Positions 44,298 to 53,734 of a stretch of 64,000 bases of DNA are shown here, one piece after another; position 1 is the stretch's first letter; the number at the start of each line of letters is the position of its first letter. Location: positions 186,001 through 250,000 of the forward strand of contig JAKBAD010000001.1 in NCBI GenBank assembly GCA_021809435.1, given 5' to 3'. Origin of the DNA: Pseudomonadota bacterium. GTDB lineage: Bacteria > Pseudomonadota > Alphaproteobacteria > Acetobacterales > Acetobacteraceae. The translations under genes and the position numbers were made by a program. The notes beneath the pieces were generated by a model that was not told the origin of the DNA, searched no databases, and worked only from the letters and a program-made list of their open reading frames with translations.

Positions 44298-45415
44298 ACC
44301 GCCAGCGTTTGCGGGGGCTGATACGCAAGGAGGCGCTGCAGATTTTGCGCGATCCGTCATCGTTGCTGATCGCGTTCTTGCTGCCGTTCATTCTGCTGAT
44401 CATCAATGGCTTCGGGCTGTCGCTGGATGCGCACCATATGAAGCTGGCGGCCTATGTGGAAGGTGGCGGCGATGTCACCTCATCGCTCACCGAGGCGCTG
44501 GGGGCGACGCCTTATTTGGAGGTGTATTGGGCGCCGAGCGGGCAGGCGGCGCGCGCCGCGCTCGATGCGGGCGAGGTGCGCGGCGTGCTGGTGTTGCGCC
44601 AGGATTTTGCCGCCCGCCTGGCCCGTCCGGCGCGCTGGCCGGCGCGGGCGCAACTGGCGGTGAGCGCCACCGACCCCAACACCGCGGCGCTGATGGCGGG
44701 GTATGTGGAGGGGGCGTTTGGCGTGTGGCTGAGCGATGTGGGCACCGAGCGGGCGCTGAGCGTGAGCGGCGGCGCCGAGCTGGAGCCGCGCTTTTGGTAT
44801 AATCCGGAGCTGCGCTCGGCCAATTTTATTGTGCCTGGGGTGATTGCGCTGGTGATGTCGATGACCGGAACGCTGCTGACCGCGCTGATTGTGGCGCGCG
44901 AATGGGAGCGGGGCACGATGGAGAGCATGCTGGCCTCGCCCGCCAGCATGCGCGAGCTGGTGGGGGCCAAGCTGATTACCTATTTCGGGCTGGGCATGGG
45001 CTCGATGGCGATGTCGGTGCTGATTACCATTTTCGTGTTCGGGGTGCCGCTGCGGGGCGGGGTGCTGGCGCTGTGTTTCACCGCCGCGCTGTTTTTGGTG
45101 TTCACGCTGGCGCAGGGGTTGTTTATCTCGACGCTGGCGCGCAACCAGTTCGTGGCCGCGCAGGTGGCGTTTTTGACCACCATGATGCCCGCCATCATGC
45201 TGAGCGGGATGTTGTTTGATATTGCCTCGATGCCGGGCTGGCTGCGGGCGCTGACCTATTTGTTTCCGGCGCGGTATTTCGTGGCGGCGTTGCAGACGAT
45301 TTTTCTGGCGGGCGATGTGTGGCCGGTGCTGTGGCCCAATTTGGCCGGGCTGGCCATGGCCGGGCTGATTGGGGTGGTGGCGACGCTGCGTGTGACGCGC
45401 CGCAGGCTGGATTGA
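44294..45415 (+). CDS. ABC-2 type permease (YbhS-like)
   Basis: A 373-residue permease: one N-terminal helix (SLLIAFLLPFILLIINGFGL), a large periplasmic domain with VEGGGDVTSSLTEAL, then five helices in the C-terminal half. EWERGTMESMLASPASMREL is the ABC-2 coupling-region signature. In the YbhGFSR family such systems export drugs or cations; substrate here is unknown. Confidence 0.93.
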   Translation: MNRQRLRGLIRKEALQILRDPSSLLIAFLLPFILLIINGFGLSLDAHHMKLAAYVEGGGDVTSSLTEALGATPYLEVYWAPSGQAARAALDAGEVRGVLVLRQDFAARLARPARWPARAQLAVSATDPNTAALMAGYVEGAFGVWLSDVGTERALSVSGGAELEPRFWYNPELRSANFIVPGVIALVMSMTGTLLTALIVAREWERGTMESMLASPASMRELVGAKLITYFGLGMGSMAMSVLITIFVFGVPLRGGVLALCFTAALFLVFTLAQGLFISTLARNQFVAAQVAFLTTMMPAIMLSGMLFDIASMPGWLRALTYLFPARYFVAALQTIFLAGDVWPVLWPNLAGLAMAGLIGVVATLRVTRRRLD

Positions 45416-45425
45416 GGAGCGCGCC

Positions 45426-46526
45426 ATGTGGGGACGGATTATCACGCTGGTGATGAAGGAGCTGGCCTCGTTATGGGCCGATGGCAAGACCCGCTTCGTG
45501 CTGCTGGTGCCGCCGCTGGTGCAGGTGATTATTTTCGCCAATGCCGCCAATTACGATGTGAAGCATGTGCCGCTTTGTGTTTGGAACGAGGATTTGGGCG
45601 TGCAGTCGGCGGAGCTGATACGGGGATTCGCGGGCTCGGAGGCGTTTCATATCGTGGGGGCGGTGTGGAGCGAGCGGCAGGCTCGCACGGCGATCGAGGA
45701 TAAGCAGGCGGTGGCGGTGCTGCATGTGGGGCAGGATTTTTCGGCCGATATTTTGGCGGGGAAGACCGCGCCGGTGCAGATGCTGCTCGATGCCAGGCGC
45801 TCGAACACGGCGCTGCTGGCCAGCGATTATGCCGCCCAGATCGTGGCCTTGTATAATGCCAGGCTGCCCGGCGCCACCCCGCCGCCGGTGGTGGTGAGCG
45901 TGAGCAATTTGTTCAATCCGGCGCTCGACTCGAAATGGTTTATTTTGCCGGGGCTGGTGGTGATTCTCTCGCTGATGATGACGGTGCTGGTGGGGGCGCT
46001 GTCGCTGGCGCGCGAGAAGGAGCTGGGGACGTTTGAGCAGATGCTGGTGACGCCCCTGACCGCGCCCGAGATTATGCTGGGCAAGGCGATTCCGGCGGTG
46101 ATTGTGGGGCTGGCGGAGGCCAATATCGTGCTGGTGGCCTCGCTGGTGCTGTTTGGGCTGCCCTTTGCCGGGCATGTGTGGGTGCTGGAGCTGTGTTTGG
46201 TGGCGTTTTCGTTGGCTGGGGTGGGCATTGGGCTGGCCATTTCGGCGGTGACCGAGACCCAGCAGCAGGCGATTCTGGGCGTGTTTGTGTATGCGGCGCC
46301 CGCGATCATGATTTCGGGCTATGCGGCGCCGGTGGAAAATATGCCGAAATTACTGCAATGGCTCTCTTATACCGACCCGATCAGGTACATGATGGTGGTC
46401 GCGCGCGGGTTGTTTCTGGAGGATTTGCCGGGCCGCGTGGTGTGGGGGCAGGTTTGGCCGATGATGCTGATCGCCGCCGTGCTGCTGGGGGTGGCGACCA
46501 CGCTGGTGCGCCGCGCGATTGCCTGA
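45426..46526 (+). CDS. ABC-2 type permease (YbhR-like)
   Basis: The partner of the previous gene, 366 residues, same topology. The N-terminal helix is FVLLVPPLVQVIIFANAANY; a periplasmic domain follows (VWNEDLGVQSAELIRGF); REKELGTFEQMLVTPLTAPE is the cytoplasmic coupling motif; then come membrane helices ending before LVRRAIA. Gap of ten bases to the previous gene. A heterodimer with the YbhS-like permease is expected. Confidence 0.93.
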   Translation: MWGRIITLVMKELASLWADGKTRFVLLVPPLVQVIIFANAANYDVKHVPLCVWNEDLGVQSAELIRGFAGSEAFHIVGAVWSERQARTAIEDKQAVAVLHVGQDFSADILAGKTAPVQMLLDARRSNTALLASDYAAQIVALYNARLPGATPPPVVVSVSNLFNPALDSKWFILPGLVVILSLMMTVLVGALSLAREKELGTFEQMLVTPLTAPEIMLGKAIPAVIVGLAEANIVLVASLVLFGLPFAGHVWVLELCLVAFSLAGVGIGLAISAVTETQQQAILGVFVYAAPAIMISGYAAPVENMPKLLQWLSYTDPIRYMMVVARGLFLEDLPGRVVWGQVWPMMLIAAVLLGVATTLVRRAIA

Positions 46527-46567
46527 GGAGGCGATGAGGGGGAGGCAAGGAGCGCGCGGTCAGGGCA

Positions 46568-47239
46568 TTATTCACGCGCGAGGAGGCGGGCATTGATGAA
46601 CTCGGCCACTTTGCCGGCCTTGAAGGCGGCGCGCAGCGCGGCTTCGTCGTAATCCTCGCGCACCCAGGCGAGGAACGGTTTGCGGCCTTCGCCGGTGCGG
46701 GCATAGAGCTCGAAGAAGGCATCGAGGATGCCGGTTTTGGAGTGCTTGATGTGGCCAAAGCGCAGCGAGAGCTGTTTGAGCGCGGCCTGGGTGGTGCCGC
46801 CGCGGATGAGCACGAACAGCCCCGCCGCCAGGCCCGCGCGGTCGGCGCCGGATTTGCAGTGGATGAGGGCCGGGCCGCGCATGTGGGCGATGATCTCGGC
46901 CAGGCGCAGGATGCGCTCGCGGTGGGGGGCGCCGCGGGATTCGAAGGCCATGTCGTAGAAATCGAGCCCGAGCTTGCGGGCGGTGTCACGCGAGAGGGCA
47001 TCGGAGCCGTTTTTGGCCTGGCCGCGCAGGTTGATGAGCGATTTGAGGCCGAATTTATGCGTGAAGGCGCGCAGATTGCCCGGCGTGGGGTGGTTGGAGC
47101 GGTAGAGCACGCCCGGCTCGACGGGGGCGAAATTGGTCCACCACAGGCGTAGCACCGCGTGATCGACGAACAGCGCGTCGATCCAGGCGTTGCGGCGGCC
47201 TTTGCGGGTGGAGAGGTCGCCTTTGTAGATGGTATCCAT
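46568..47239 (-). CDS. Tyrosine/dual-specificity phosphatase-like protein
   Basis: A 223-residue protein with the cysteine-phosphatase loop IHCKSGADRAGLAAGLFVL (C-x5-R, near residue 130), preceded by LKSLINLRGQ and the general-acid loop region YDMAFESRGAPHRERIL. This is the bacterial DSP-like family related to SIW14/atypical phosphatases, which act on phosphotyrosine, phosphoinositides or other phosphates. It is divergent from an MsbA-like exporter (55 bases), so a lipid-linked role is possible. Substrate unknown. Confidence 0.85.
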   Translation of the reverse strand: MDTIYKGDLSTRKGRRNAWIDALFVDHAVLRLWWTNFAPVEPGVLYRSNHPTPGNLRAFTHKFGLKSLINLRGQAKNGSDALSRDTARKLGLDFYDMAFESRGAPHRERILRLAEIIAHMRGPALIHCKSGADRAGLAAGLFVLIRGGTTQAALKQLSLRFGHIKHSKTGILDAFFELYARTGEGRKPFLAWVREDYDEAALRAAFKAGKVAEFINARLLARE

Positions 47240-47294
47240 GGCCGCGCGTGTAGCGCATTTCTGTCCGGGCCAAAACTGTGCTTAATGCGCGGCC

Positions 47295-49043
47295 ATGAAA
47301 GCTTCATTGCCCGCCGCCGCCACCGCGCCCCTGATTAAACGTTTGTGGCGCGACCATGTGGCGCGGTTCAAGGGGCGGATGGCGCTGATCGTGGCCGCGA
47401 CGCTGGTGATGTCGGGGACCACGGCGCTCTATCCGGTGCTGATCGACTGGGCGTTCAGGCTGTTTGAGCACAAGGATGCGCGGATTTTATACCAGGTGCC
47501 GCTGATGGTGCTGGCGGTGACCGCGGCCAAGGGCGTGTCGATGTATTTTCAGGCGGTGCTGACGCAGGACATGGTGCTGCTGGTGATCCGCCGGTTGCAG
47601 GGCGGGATGTTCGCGCACCTCACCCGCGCGGCGCTGGCGCGCGTGGAGCGCGAGGCGCCGGCACAGCTGGCCGCGCGCTTCACCACCGATGCCACCATCA
47701 TCCGCGAGGCGATGACGCGGGCGGTGAACGCGGTGGCGGACGCGGTGACCGTGGTGGGGCTGATTGTGTCGATGATCACCATTGACTGGCAGCTGAGCCT
47801 GATCGCGGCGGTGATTTACCCGCTGGCGGTGTTGCCGGTGCAAAAGATCGGCACGCGCATACGGCGCGCCTCGGGGGGGATGCAGGAACGCATGGGCATT
47901 GCCGCCTCGATGCTCAATGAGAGCTTCGCGCAGGGGCGGGTGGTGCGCGCCTATGGGCTGGAGGACCACGAGATTGCCCGCGCGGAGCGGACCTTTGGGG
48001 AACTTTATCAGACCTTGCTGCGCATGACGCAGCTGCGCTCGCGGCTGGACCCGATGCTCGAGGTGCTGGCCGGGGTGGCGGTGGCGATGGTGATCGGGTT
48101 CGAGGGCTGGCGCTCGGCCACGGGCTCGGGCGGGATTGGCAATTTCATGGGGTTTATTTCGGCCATGCTGATCGCCTCGCGGCCGCTGCGCGCGCTGGGG
48201 ACCATGAATGCCGCCATTCAGGAAGGGCTGGCCGGGCTCGCGCGGGTGTTTAACGTGATTGACGAGCCCGCCGCCATTGCCGACCGCGCCGATGCCGGGC
48301 CGTTGCCCGTGGGGCCGGGCGAGGTGCGGTTTGAGGAGGTGGCGTTTGCTTATCCCGATGGGCGGGTGGGGCTGAGCGGACTCTCATTCACCGCCGCGCC
48401 CGGTAAGATGCTGGCGCTGGTGGGCTCGTCGGGGGCGGGGAAATCAACGGCGCTGGCGCTGATTCCGCGGCTTTATACGCCGAGCGGCGGGGTGATACGG
48501 GTGGATGGCGCCGATATTGAGGGGGTGACGCTGGCCAGTCTGCGCGGCGCCGTGGCCTATGTGGGGCAAGAGGCGCTGCTGTTCGATGACACGATCGAGG
48601 CCAATATCCGCTTAGGCCGGCCGGGCGCCAGCGCGGACGAGGTGCGCGCGGCGGCGCGCGCGGCGGCTTGCGGGTTTATTGACGAGATGCCCGAGGGCTT
48701 TGCCACCCGCGTGGGGGTGAACGGCCAGCGGCTCTCGGGCGGGCAGCGCCAGCGCGTGGCGATTGCCCGGGCGTTTTTGCGAAACCCCCGGATTTTGCTG
48801 CTTGATGAGGCGACCTCGGCGCTCGATACCCACGCGGAGGCGCTGGTGCAGGGGGCTTTGGGCAAGCTGCGCGAGGGGCGCACGACCATTGTGGTGGCGC
48901 ACCGGCTCTCGACCGTGCGCGATGCCGATTTGATTGTGGTGATGAGCGAGGGGCGTGTGGTGGAGCAGGGCACCCATGGCGAGTTGCTGGCCCATGACGG
49001 CGCCTTTGCCAGGCTGGTGCGGGCGCAGGCGCTGGCGGCCTGA
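47295..49043 (+). CDS. ABC exporter with fused membrane and ATPase domains (MsbA-like)
   Basis: A 582-residue half-transporter: six membrane helices (residues ~20-310), then the ATPase with Walker A GSSGAGKSTALAL, Q-loop YVGQEALLFDDTI, signature LSGGQRQRVAIARAFL, Walker B ILLLDEATSALD, and switch AHRLSTV. This is the MsbA/lipid flippase-like group; drug export is the alternative. Two bases separate it from the MFS gene, so both are likely in one transcript. Confidence 0.92.
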   Translation: MKASLPAAATAPLIKRLWRDHVARFKGRMALIVAATLVMSGTTALYPVLIDWAFRLFEHKDARILYQVPLMVLAVTAAKGVSMYFQAVLTQDMVLLVIRRLQGGMFAHLTRAALARVEREAPAQLAARFTTDATIIREAMTRAVNAVADAVTVVGLIVSMITIDWQLSLIAAVIYPLAVLPVQKIGTRIRRASGGMQERMGIAASMLNESFAQGRVVRAYGLEDHEIARAERTFGELYQTLLRMTQLRSRLDPMLEVLAGVAVAMVIGFEGWRSATGSGGIGNFMGFISAMLIASRPLRALGTMNAAIQEGLAGLARVFNVIDEPAAIADRADAGPLPVGPGEVRFEEVAFAYPDGRVGLSGLSFTAAPGKMLALVGSSGAGKSTALALIPRLYTPSGGVIRVDGADIEGVTLASLRGAVAYVGQEALLFDDTIEANIRLGRPGASADEVRAAARAAACGFIDEMPEGFATRVGVNGQRLSGGQRQRVAIARAFLRNPRILLLDEATSALDTHAEALVQGALGKLREGRTTIVVAHRLSTVRDADLIVVMSEGRVVEQGTHGELLAHDGAFARLVRAQALAA

Positions 49044-49045
49044 AC

Positions 49046-50194
49046 ATGCGCGGGCAATGGCGGATTTTGCTGGTGGTGGCGGCCTCGTTTCTCTCGGCGG
49101 GGTCGTTTTGGATGTTTCTGCCGCTGCTCTCGATGTCGCTGAAAAGCCAGGGGGTGAGCGATGCCCATGCCGGGCTGATTGCCGGGCTGCCTTGGGCCGG
49201 GCAGCTTGGGGTGTCGTTTTTCATCCCGGGGCTGATCAGGCGGGTGGGGTTGCAGCGCATGGTGCTGGCCGGGCTGGCGCTGGCGTTTTGCGTTTATGCG
49301 GGGTTTGCGGCCAGCCGGTCGGTGATGCTGTGGAGCGGGCTGTGCGTGGTGCTTGGTGTGTCGCTGGCGTTGCGCTGGGCGGGCATGGATACCTGGGTGA
49401 ACGGCGCCGTGCCCGAGGCCGCGCGCGGGCGGTTGATTGGGCTTTATGAATTTATTCTGAGCGGCTCAATGGCGGTGGGGCCAGGGATGCTGGCGCTTTC
49501 GGGCAGTAGCGGGCGCTTGCCGTTTCTGGCCGCTTGCGGCGTGGTGCTGGTGGCGATTTTGGCGCTGGTGGTGGCCGGGCGCGAGCGCGGGCACCCGGCG
49601 GAGGCGCCAGCCGTGGCGCTGCACCCCTGGACGCTGCTGAAAACCGCGCCGGCGCCTTTTATCGGCATTGCGCTGGTGGGGCTGACGGAGGCGTGCAACC
49701 TCTCGCTTTTGCCGCTGTTTGGGCTGGGCGAGGGGGAAGGCGAGCATGTGGCGGCGCTGCTGGTGGTGCTGGTGCAGGCGGGCGTGGCGATTGGCGCGGC
49801 GCTGGGCGGGGTGCTGGCCGACAAGCATGACCGGCGCGCGTTGCAGCTGGCGACCGCGGCCATGATGGTGGTGCTGCCCTTGGCGGTGCCGGTGCTGTTT
49901 GGCCGTGGCGCGGCGTGGCCGGAGATGTTTGGCTGGGGGCTGGCGCAAGGCGCGCTGTTTACGGTGGGCATGGTCAAGCTGGGGGCGAAATTTCCCGCCG
50001 ATGCGCTGGCGGCGGCGATGTCGCTGGCGATGGTGGTGTATACGGTGGGCGGCATTGTGGGGCCGCCGCTGCTGGGCACGGTGATGACCATAGGCGGGCC
50101 GGCCGGGCTGATTTATGGGCTGTGCGTGATTGCCGCGCTGGGCTTGGTGGCGATTTGGCGGTTGGGGGCGGCTTATTACGCCCCGGCCAAATAA
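49046..50194 (+). CDS. Major facilitator superfamily transporter
   Basis: A 382-residue protein with twelve predicted helices. The first is LLVVAASFLSAGSFWMFLPL. The loop after helix 2 has FIPGLIRRVGLQRMVLAGLA. A conserved acidic pair is in LAERD-like RWAGMDTWVNGAVPEAARG. The second half includes GVLADKHDRRALQ, the canonical MFS loop. YcaD/MFS type is likely; substrate unknown. Its 3' end overlaps the convergent sulfotransferase gene by 19 bases. Confidence 0.88.
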   Translation: MRGQWRILLVVAASFLSAGSFWMFLPLLSMSLKSQGVSDAHAGLIAGLPWAGQLGVSFFIPGLIRRVGLQRMVLAGLALAFCVYAGFAASRSVMLWSGLCVVLGVSLALRWAGMDTWVNGAVPEAARGRLIGLYEFILSGSMAVGPGMLALSGSSGRLPFLAACGVVLVAILALVVAGRERGHPAEAPAVALHPWTLLKTAPAPFIGIALVGLTEACNLSLLPLFGLGEGEGEHVAALLVVLVQAGVAIGAALGGVLADKHDRRALQLATAAMMVVLPLAVPVLFGRGAAWPEMFGWGLAQGALFTVGMVKLGAKFPADALAAAMSLAMVVYTVGGIVGPPLLGTVMTIGGPAGLIYGLCVIAALGLVAIWRLGAAYYAPAK

Positions 50195-50883
50195 CGCGCC
50201 CGCCACGCCGCGTTGAGGGCGTTGCCCTGTTTTTGGATGGTGAGCTTGGCCGGGTTGGGCGCGGGCAGGGTGAGGCCGAAGGCTGAGCCCACGCGCGCCA
50301 GCATGGGCGCTGGGGATTTCAGGATTTCCTCGTACGAGACATGGATGGGCGCGAGCTGGTTGGCCGCGAAGAAGGCGCGGAACAGCGCGTTGGCGTAGGC
50401 GATGTTGGCGAGCTCGGCCTCGATGGCGGGGCGGGTATAAGCGGGTTCGCCCAGGCGGGGCTGATGAGCCCAGAACTGGCCGGTTTGGGCGGCGATGACG
50501 CGCGAAATGGCTTGGGAGAGCTGGTCGGTGCGCTCGATGAACAGGAAGCGGGCGCGGGGGCCGAGCGCGTCGAGCACGCCGGTTTGGGTGAGCAGGGCCA
50601 GCTGGTCGGGCGAGGTTTTCATGGCGAGCGGGCCGCGATGGGCCAGGAGGCCGGTGCAGAGCGCCCGCATGTAGCTGGGCAGCGAGGTGAGGCCGAGGCG
50701 GGTGGTGTGTTCGAGGATGGTGGTGGCGTTGAAATATTCGCCCGCCTCGTTGAAGGCGCCGGTGGCGGCGAGCAGCTGGGCCAGATAATTGGAGCCGCAA
50801 CGGTTGGTGAAACAGAGAAAGAGGATGTCGGCGTCAAGCGGTGGCGGCGCGTAGGGCAGGGCGCCCCACGCGGCCTCGAGCAA
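50176..50883 (-). CDS. Stf0-type sulfotransferase, start uncertain
   Basis: The product has FTNRCGSNYLAQLLAATGA, the PAPS 5'-phosphate-binding loop of Stf0-like sulfotransferases, then FNEAGEYFNATTILEHTTRL, LAMKTSPDQL, and RFLFIERTDQLSQAISRVIA (3'-phosphate loop). Stf0 enzymes sulfate trehalose or other sugars. The gene lies right after purD. No ATG is available before the catalytic loop; a TTG at 50883 is taken and CTG codons further up are possible. Translational coupling to purD is likely. Confidence 0.78.
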   Translation of the reverse strand: MLEAAWGALPYAPPPLDADILFLCFTNRCGSNYLAQLLAATGAFNEAGEYFNATTILEHTTRLGLTSLPSYMRALCTGLLAHRGPLAMKTSPDQLALLTQTGVLDALGPRARFLFIERTDQLSQAISRVIAAQTGQFWAHQPRLGEPAYTRPAIEAELANIAYANALFRAFFAANQLAPIHVSYEEILKSPAPMLARVGSAFGLTLPAPNPAKLTIQKQGNALNAAWRARYLAGA

Positions 50884-50926
50884 GGGCCGGTGGGGCGATG
50901 GCGCGCTCGCCAGGGCGGGCGGCAGT

Positions 50927-52192
50927 TTAGAGGGCGCGCTTGCCAATGTCGCGGCGGCAGAAGCCGTCCTCCCACGCGATGGTGGCGATGGCGCCATAGG
51001 CGCGCGAAAGGGCGGCGCGCAGGTCTGGCCCGGTGGCGTTGACCGCCAGCACGCGCCCGCCATTGGCCAGGATGCCGCCTTGCTCGGCCATGGTGCCGGC
51101 ATGGAAGATGTGCACGCCTTGCTGGGTGGCGGCTTCATCGAGGCCGTGAATTTCAGAGCCGGTGGCATAGGCGCCGGGATAGCCCTTGGCGCACATGACC
51201 ACGGTGGCCGAGCTGCCGGGGTGCCATTCCAACCCGACGGTGGCGAGGCGGCCTTCGGTCGCGGCCTTGAGCAGGCTGAGCAGGTCGGATTTGAGCATCG
51301 GCAGCACGGTTTCGCATTCGGGGTCGCCGAAGCGGACATTATATTCGATGAGCTTGGGGCCTTGGGCCGTGACCATGAGGCCGGCGAACAGGAAGCCCTT
51401 GAAGGGCGTGCCGCGGCGGCTCATTTCGGCGAGCGCGGGGCGGATGATTTTTGCCATGCTCTCGTCGATGATTTCGGGCGTGGCCCAGGGCGGGTTGAAG
51501 ATGGCGCCCATGCCGCCCGTGTTGGGGCCGGTGTCGTTCTCGCCGACGCGCTTATGGTCGGCGGCCGCGCCGCAGAACAGGGCGGTTTCGCCATCGCACA
51601 GCGCGAAGATGGAGATTTCCTCGCCGATCAGGCATTCCTCGATCACCACGCGGGCGCCGGCCTGGCCGTGGATTTTGTCTTCCATGATGTCGGTGATGGC
51701 TTGGTGGGCTTCCTCGGGGGTGGTGGCGACGACCACGCCTTTGCCCGCCGCCAGACCATCGGCCTTGATGACGATGGGGGCGCCGGTGGCCTCGATATAT
51801 TCATGCGCTTCGAGGGCGTGGGTGAAGCCGGCCCATGTGGCGGTGGGGATGTTGGCGGCGTCGGCGATTTGCTTGGTGAAGGTCTTGGAGCCCTCGAGCG
51901 CGGCGGCGGCGGCGCTGGGGCCGAAGCAGGGGATGTTTTTCTCGGCCAGGGCATCGGCGATGCCAGCGACGAGCGGCGCCTCGGGGCCGGGAATCACCAG
52001 GTCGATTTTATGCTCGACGGCGAATTCGACCAGCCCGCCAATGTTGGTGGTGCGGATGGCGACGTTCTCGGCCACTTGCGCGGTGCCGGGATTGCCGGGC
52101 GCGACGTAGAGCTTGGTGAGCAGGGGGCTTTGGGCGATGGACCAGGCCAGGGCATGTTCGCGGCCGCCGGAGCCGATGATCAATACACGCAT
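50927..52192 (-). CDS. purD: Phosphoribosylamine-glycine ligase
   Basis: An ATP-grasp enzyme for the second step of purine synthesis, 421 residues. The N-terminal fold is RVLIIGSGGREHALAW. GPEAPLVAGIAD and the ATP-grasp segments IVIKADGLAAGKGVVVA and ARVVIEECLIGEEISIFAL follow, then the catalytic GPNTGGMGA and FGDPECETVLP. It is divergent from xseA with 48 bases between. The gene is normal in length. Confidence 0.97.
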   Translation of the reverse strand: MRVLIIGSGGREHALAWSIAQSPLLTKLYVAPGNPGTAQVAENVAIRTTNIGGLVEFAVEHKIDLVIPGPEAPLVAGIADALAEKNIPCFGPSAAAAALEGSKTFTKQIADAANIPTATWAGFTHALEAHEYIEATGAPIVIKADGLAAGKGVVVATTPEEAHQAITDIMEDKIHGQAGARVVIEECLIGEEISIFALCDGETALFCGAAADHKRVGENDTGPNTGGMGAIFNPPWATPEIIDESMAKIIRPALAEMSRRGTPFKGFLFAGLMVTAQGPKLIEYNVRFGDPECETVLPMLKSDLLSLLKAATEGRLATVGLEWHPGSSATVVMCAKGYPGAYATGSEIHGLDEAATQQGVHIFHAGTMAEQGGILANGGRVLAVNATGPDLRAALSRAYGAIATIAWEDGFCRRDIGKRAL

Positions 52193-52240
52193 GATGAAAC
52201 CCCTCTGTTGCTGGGGGGCGTGGTATCATACTCTCGGGCT

Positions 52241-53722
52241 ATGAGTGAAATCGGCCAGAATATTCCGGAATTTTCAGTCTCCGACATCGCGGGGGCGGTG
52301 AAGCGCACGCTCGAGGGCTCGTTCGGGCGCGTGCGGGTGCGCGGCGAGATTACCGAGTTCAAGGCTTATGGCTCGGGGCATCAATATTTCGCGCTGAAGG
52401 ATGAGGGCGCGAAGATACGCGCCATTATCTGGAAGTTCGCGGTGCCCAAGGTGGGATTGAAGGCCGAGAACGGGGTTGAGGTGATCGCCACGGGCAAGAT
52501 CACCTCGTATCCTGAGCGCTCGGAGTATCAGCTGATTGTGGAGAAGCTGGAATATGCCGGGGCGGGCGCGCTGCTCGCGCGAATCGAGGCGCTCAGGGTG
52601 AGGCTGAGCCAGGAGGGGCTGTTTGAGCGTAAACGCCCGCTGCCGATGCTGCCCAATGTGGTGGGGGTGGTGACCTCGGCCCAGGGGGCGGTGTTGCAGG
52701 ATATTAAAACCACCATCGCGCGGCGGTTTCCGCGCCTGATTTTGCTGTGGCCGGTGATGGTGCAGGGCGAGGGCGCGGCTGAAAAAATTGCCGCGGCGAT
52801 TAACGGGTTTAACGCCCTGCCCGAGGGGATGCCCAAGCCCGATGTGCTGATTGTGGCGCGCGGCGGCGGCAGTTTGGAAGACCTCATGGTCTTTAACGAC
52901 GAGGCGGTGGTGCGGGCGGCGGCGGCGAGTGAGATTCCGTTGATCTCGGCGGTGGGGCATGAGACGGACACCACGCTGATTGATTTTGCCGCCGACCGGC
53001 GCGCGCCCACGCCCACGGCCGCCGCCGAAATGGCGGTGCCCGCGCGGCTGGATTTGCTGGCCGACCTGGCCCAGAAGGCGAGCCGGCTGGAGGGCGCGCT
53101 GGCCCGGCATATGACGGTGAACGGCGCGCGGCTGGAGCGGGCGGTGGCCCGGCTGCCCGATTTGCCCGCCATGGTGGGCGCGGCGCGCCAGCGGCTGGAT
53201 GACCGGGGCGAGCGGCTGGAACTGGCGCTGCCCGGCTTCATGGCCGCCAAGCGCGCCCGGCTGGAGCGGGTGGCGCTGGCCAGCCCGCGCGAGGCGGTGC
53301 GGCTGTTGGGCGCGCGGGTGGAGCTGCTGGCCCGGCGGCTGCGCGAGGGCTTGCCCGCGTTGCTGCGGGTGGCGCAGAAGCGGCTGGAGGGGGCGAGCTA
53401 CCGGCTGGCGCATCCGGGCGCGGAAATTGCCGCGCGGCGCGCCGCTTTGGCGCTGCGCGCGCAGCGGCTGGCGGCGCCGCTGCCGGGGCGGTTGCGCGAG
53501 GACCGGTTGCGGCTGGAGACGCTCGCGGCGCGGCTGGAGGCGGTGTCTTATCAGCGTGTGCTGGCGCGGGGCTTTGCGCTGGTGACGCGCGCCGATGGCG
53601 GGGCGGTGACGGAGGCGGCCAGCGTGAAGCCGGGGGCGGCGCTGAATTTGCGCTTTGCTGACGGCAGCGTGGCGGTGCGGGCGGACAAGCCCCGGGGCGC
53701 GCAGCTGGATTTGGGTTTATAG
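52241..53722 (+). CDS. xseA: Exodeoxyribonuclease VII large subunit
   Basis: A 493-residue nuclease subunit degrading single-stranded DNA. The N-terminal OB-fold has VRVRGEITEFKAYGSGHQYF and ALKDEGAKIRAIIWK. The catalytic core shows VVGVVTSAQGAVLQDI, LIVARGGGSLEDLMVFNDE and AVGHETDTTLIDFAADRRAP TPTAAAE (split here by a space only). A long coiled coil follows. The start at 52241 is chosen by family alignment; the open frame extends far upstream over purD as shadow. The small subunit xseB is not in the window. Confidence 0.97.
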   Translation: MSEIGQNIPEFSVSDIAGAVKRTLEGSFGRVRVRGEITEFKAYGSGHQYFALKDEGAKIRAIIWKFAVPKVGLKAENGVEVIATGKITSYPERSEYQLIVEKLEYAGAGALLARIEALRVRLSQEGLFERKRPLPMLPNVVGVVTSAQGAVLQDIKTTIARRFPRLILLWPVMVQGEGAAEKIAAAINGFNALPEGMPKPDVLIVARGGGSLEDLMVFNDEAVVRAAAASEIPLISAVGHETDTTLIDFAADRRAPTPTAAAEMAVPARLDLLADLAQKASRLEGALARHMTVNGARLERAVARLPDLPAMVGAARQRLDDRGERLELALPGFMAAKRARLERVALASPREAVRLLGARVELLARRLREGLPALLRVAQKRLEGASYRLAHPGAEIAARRAALALRAQRLAAPLPGRLREDRLRLETLAARLEAVSYQRVLARGFALVTRADGGAVTEAASVKPGAALNLRFADGSVAVRADKPRGAQLDLGL

Positions 53723-53734
53723 CGGGAGATGGCG

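Noticed and set aside
51080-52240. Upstream extension of the xseA frame over purD
   Set aside because: Antisense to purD; xseA homology begins only at the ATG at 52241.
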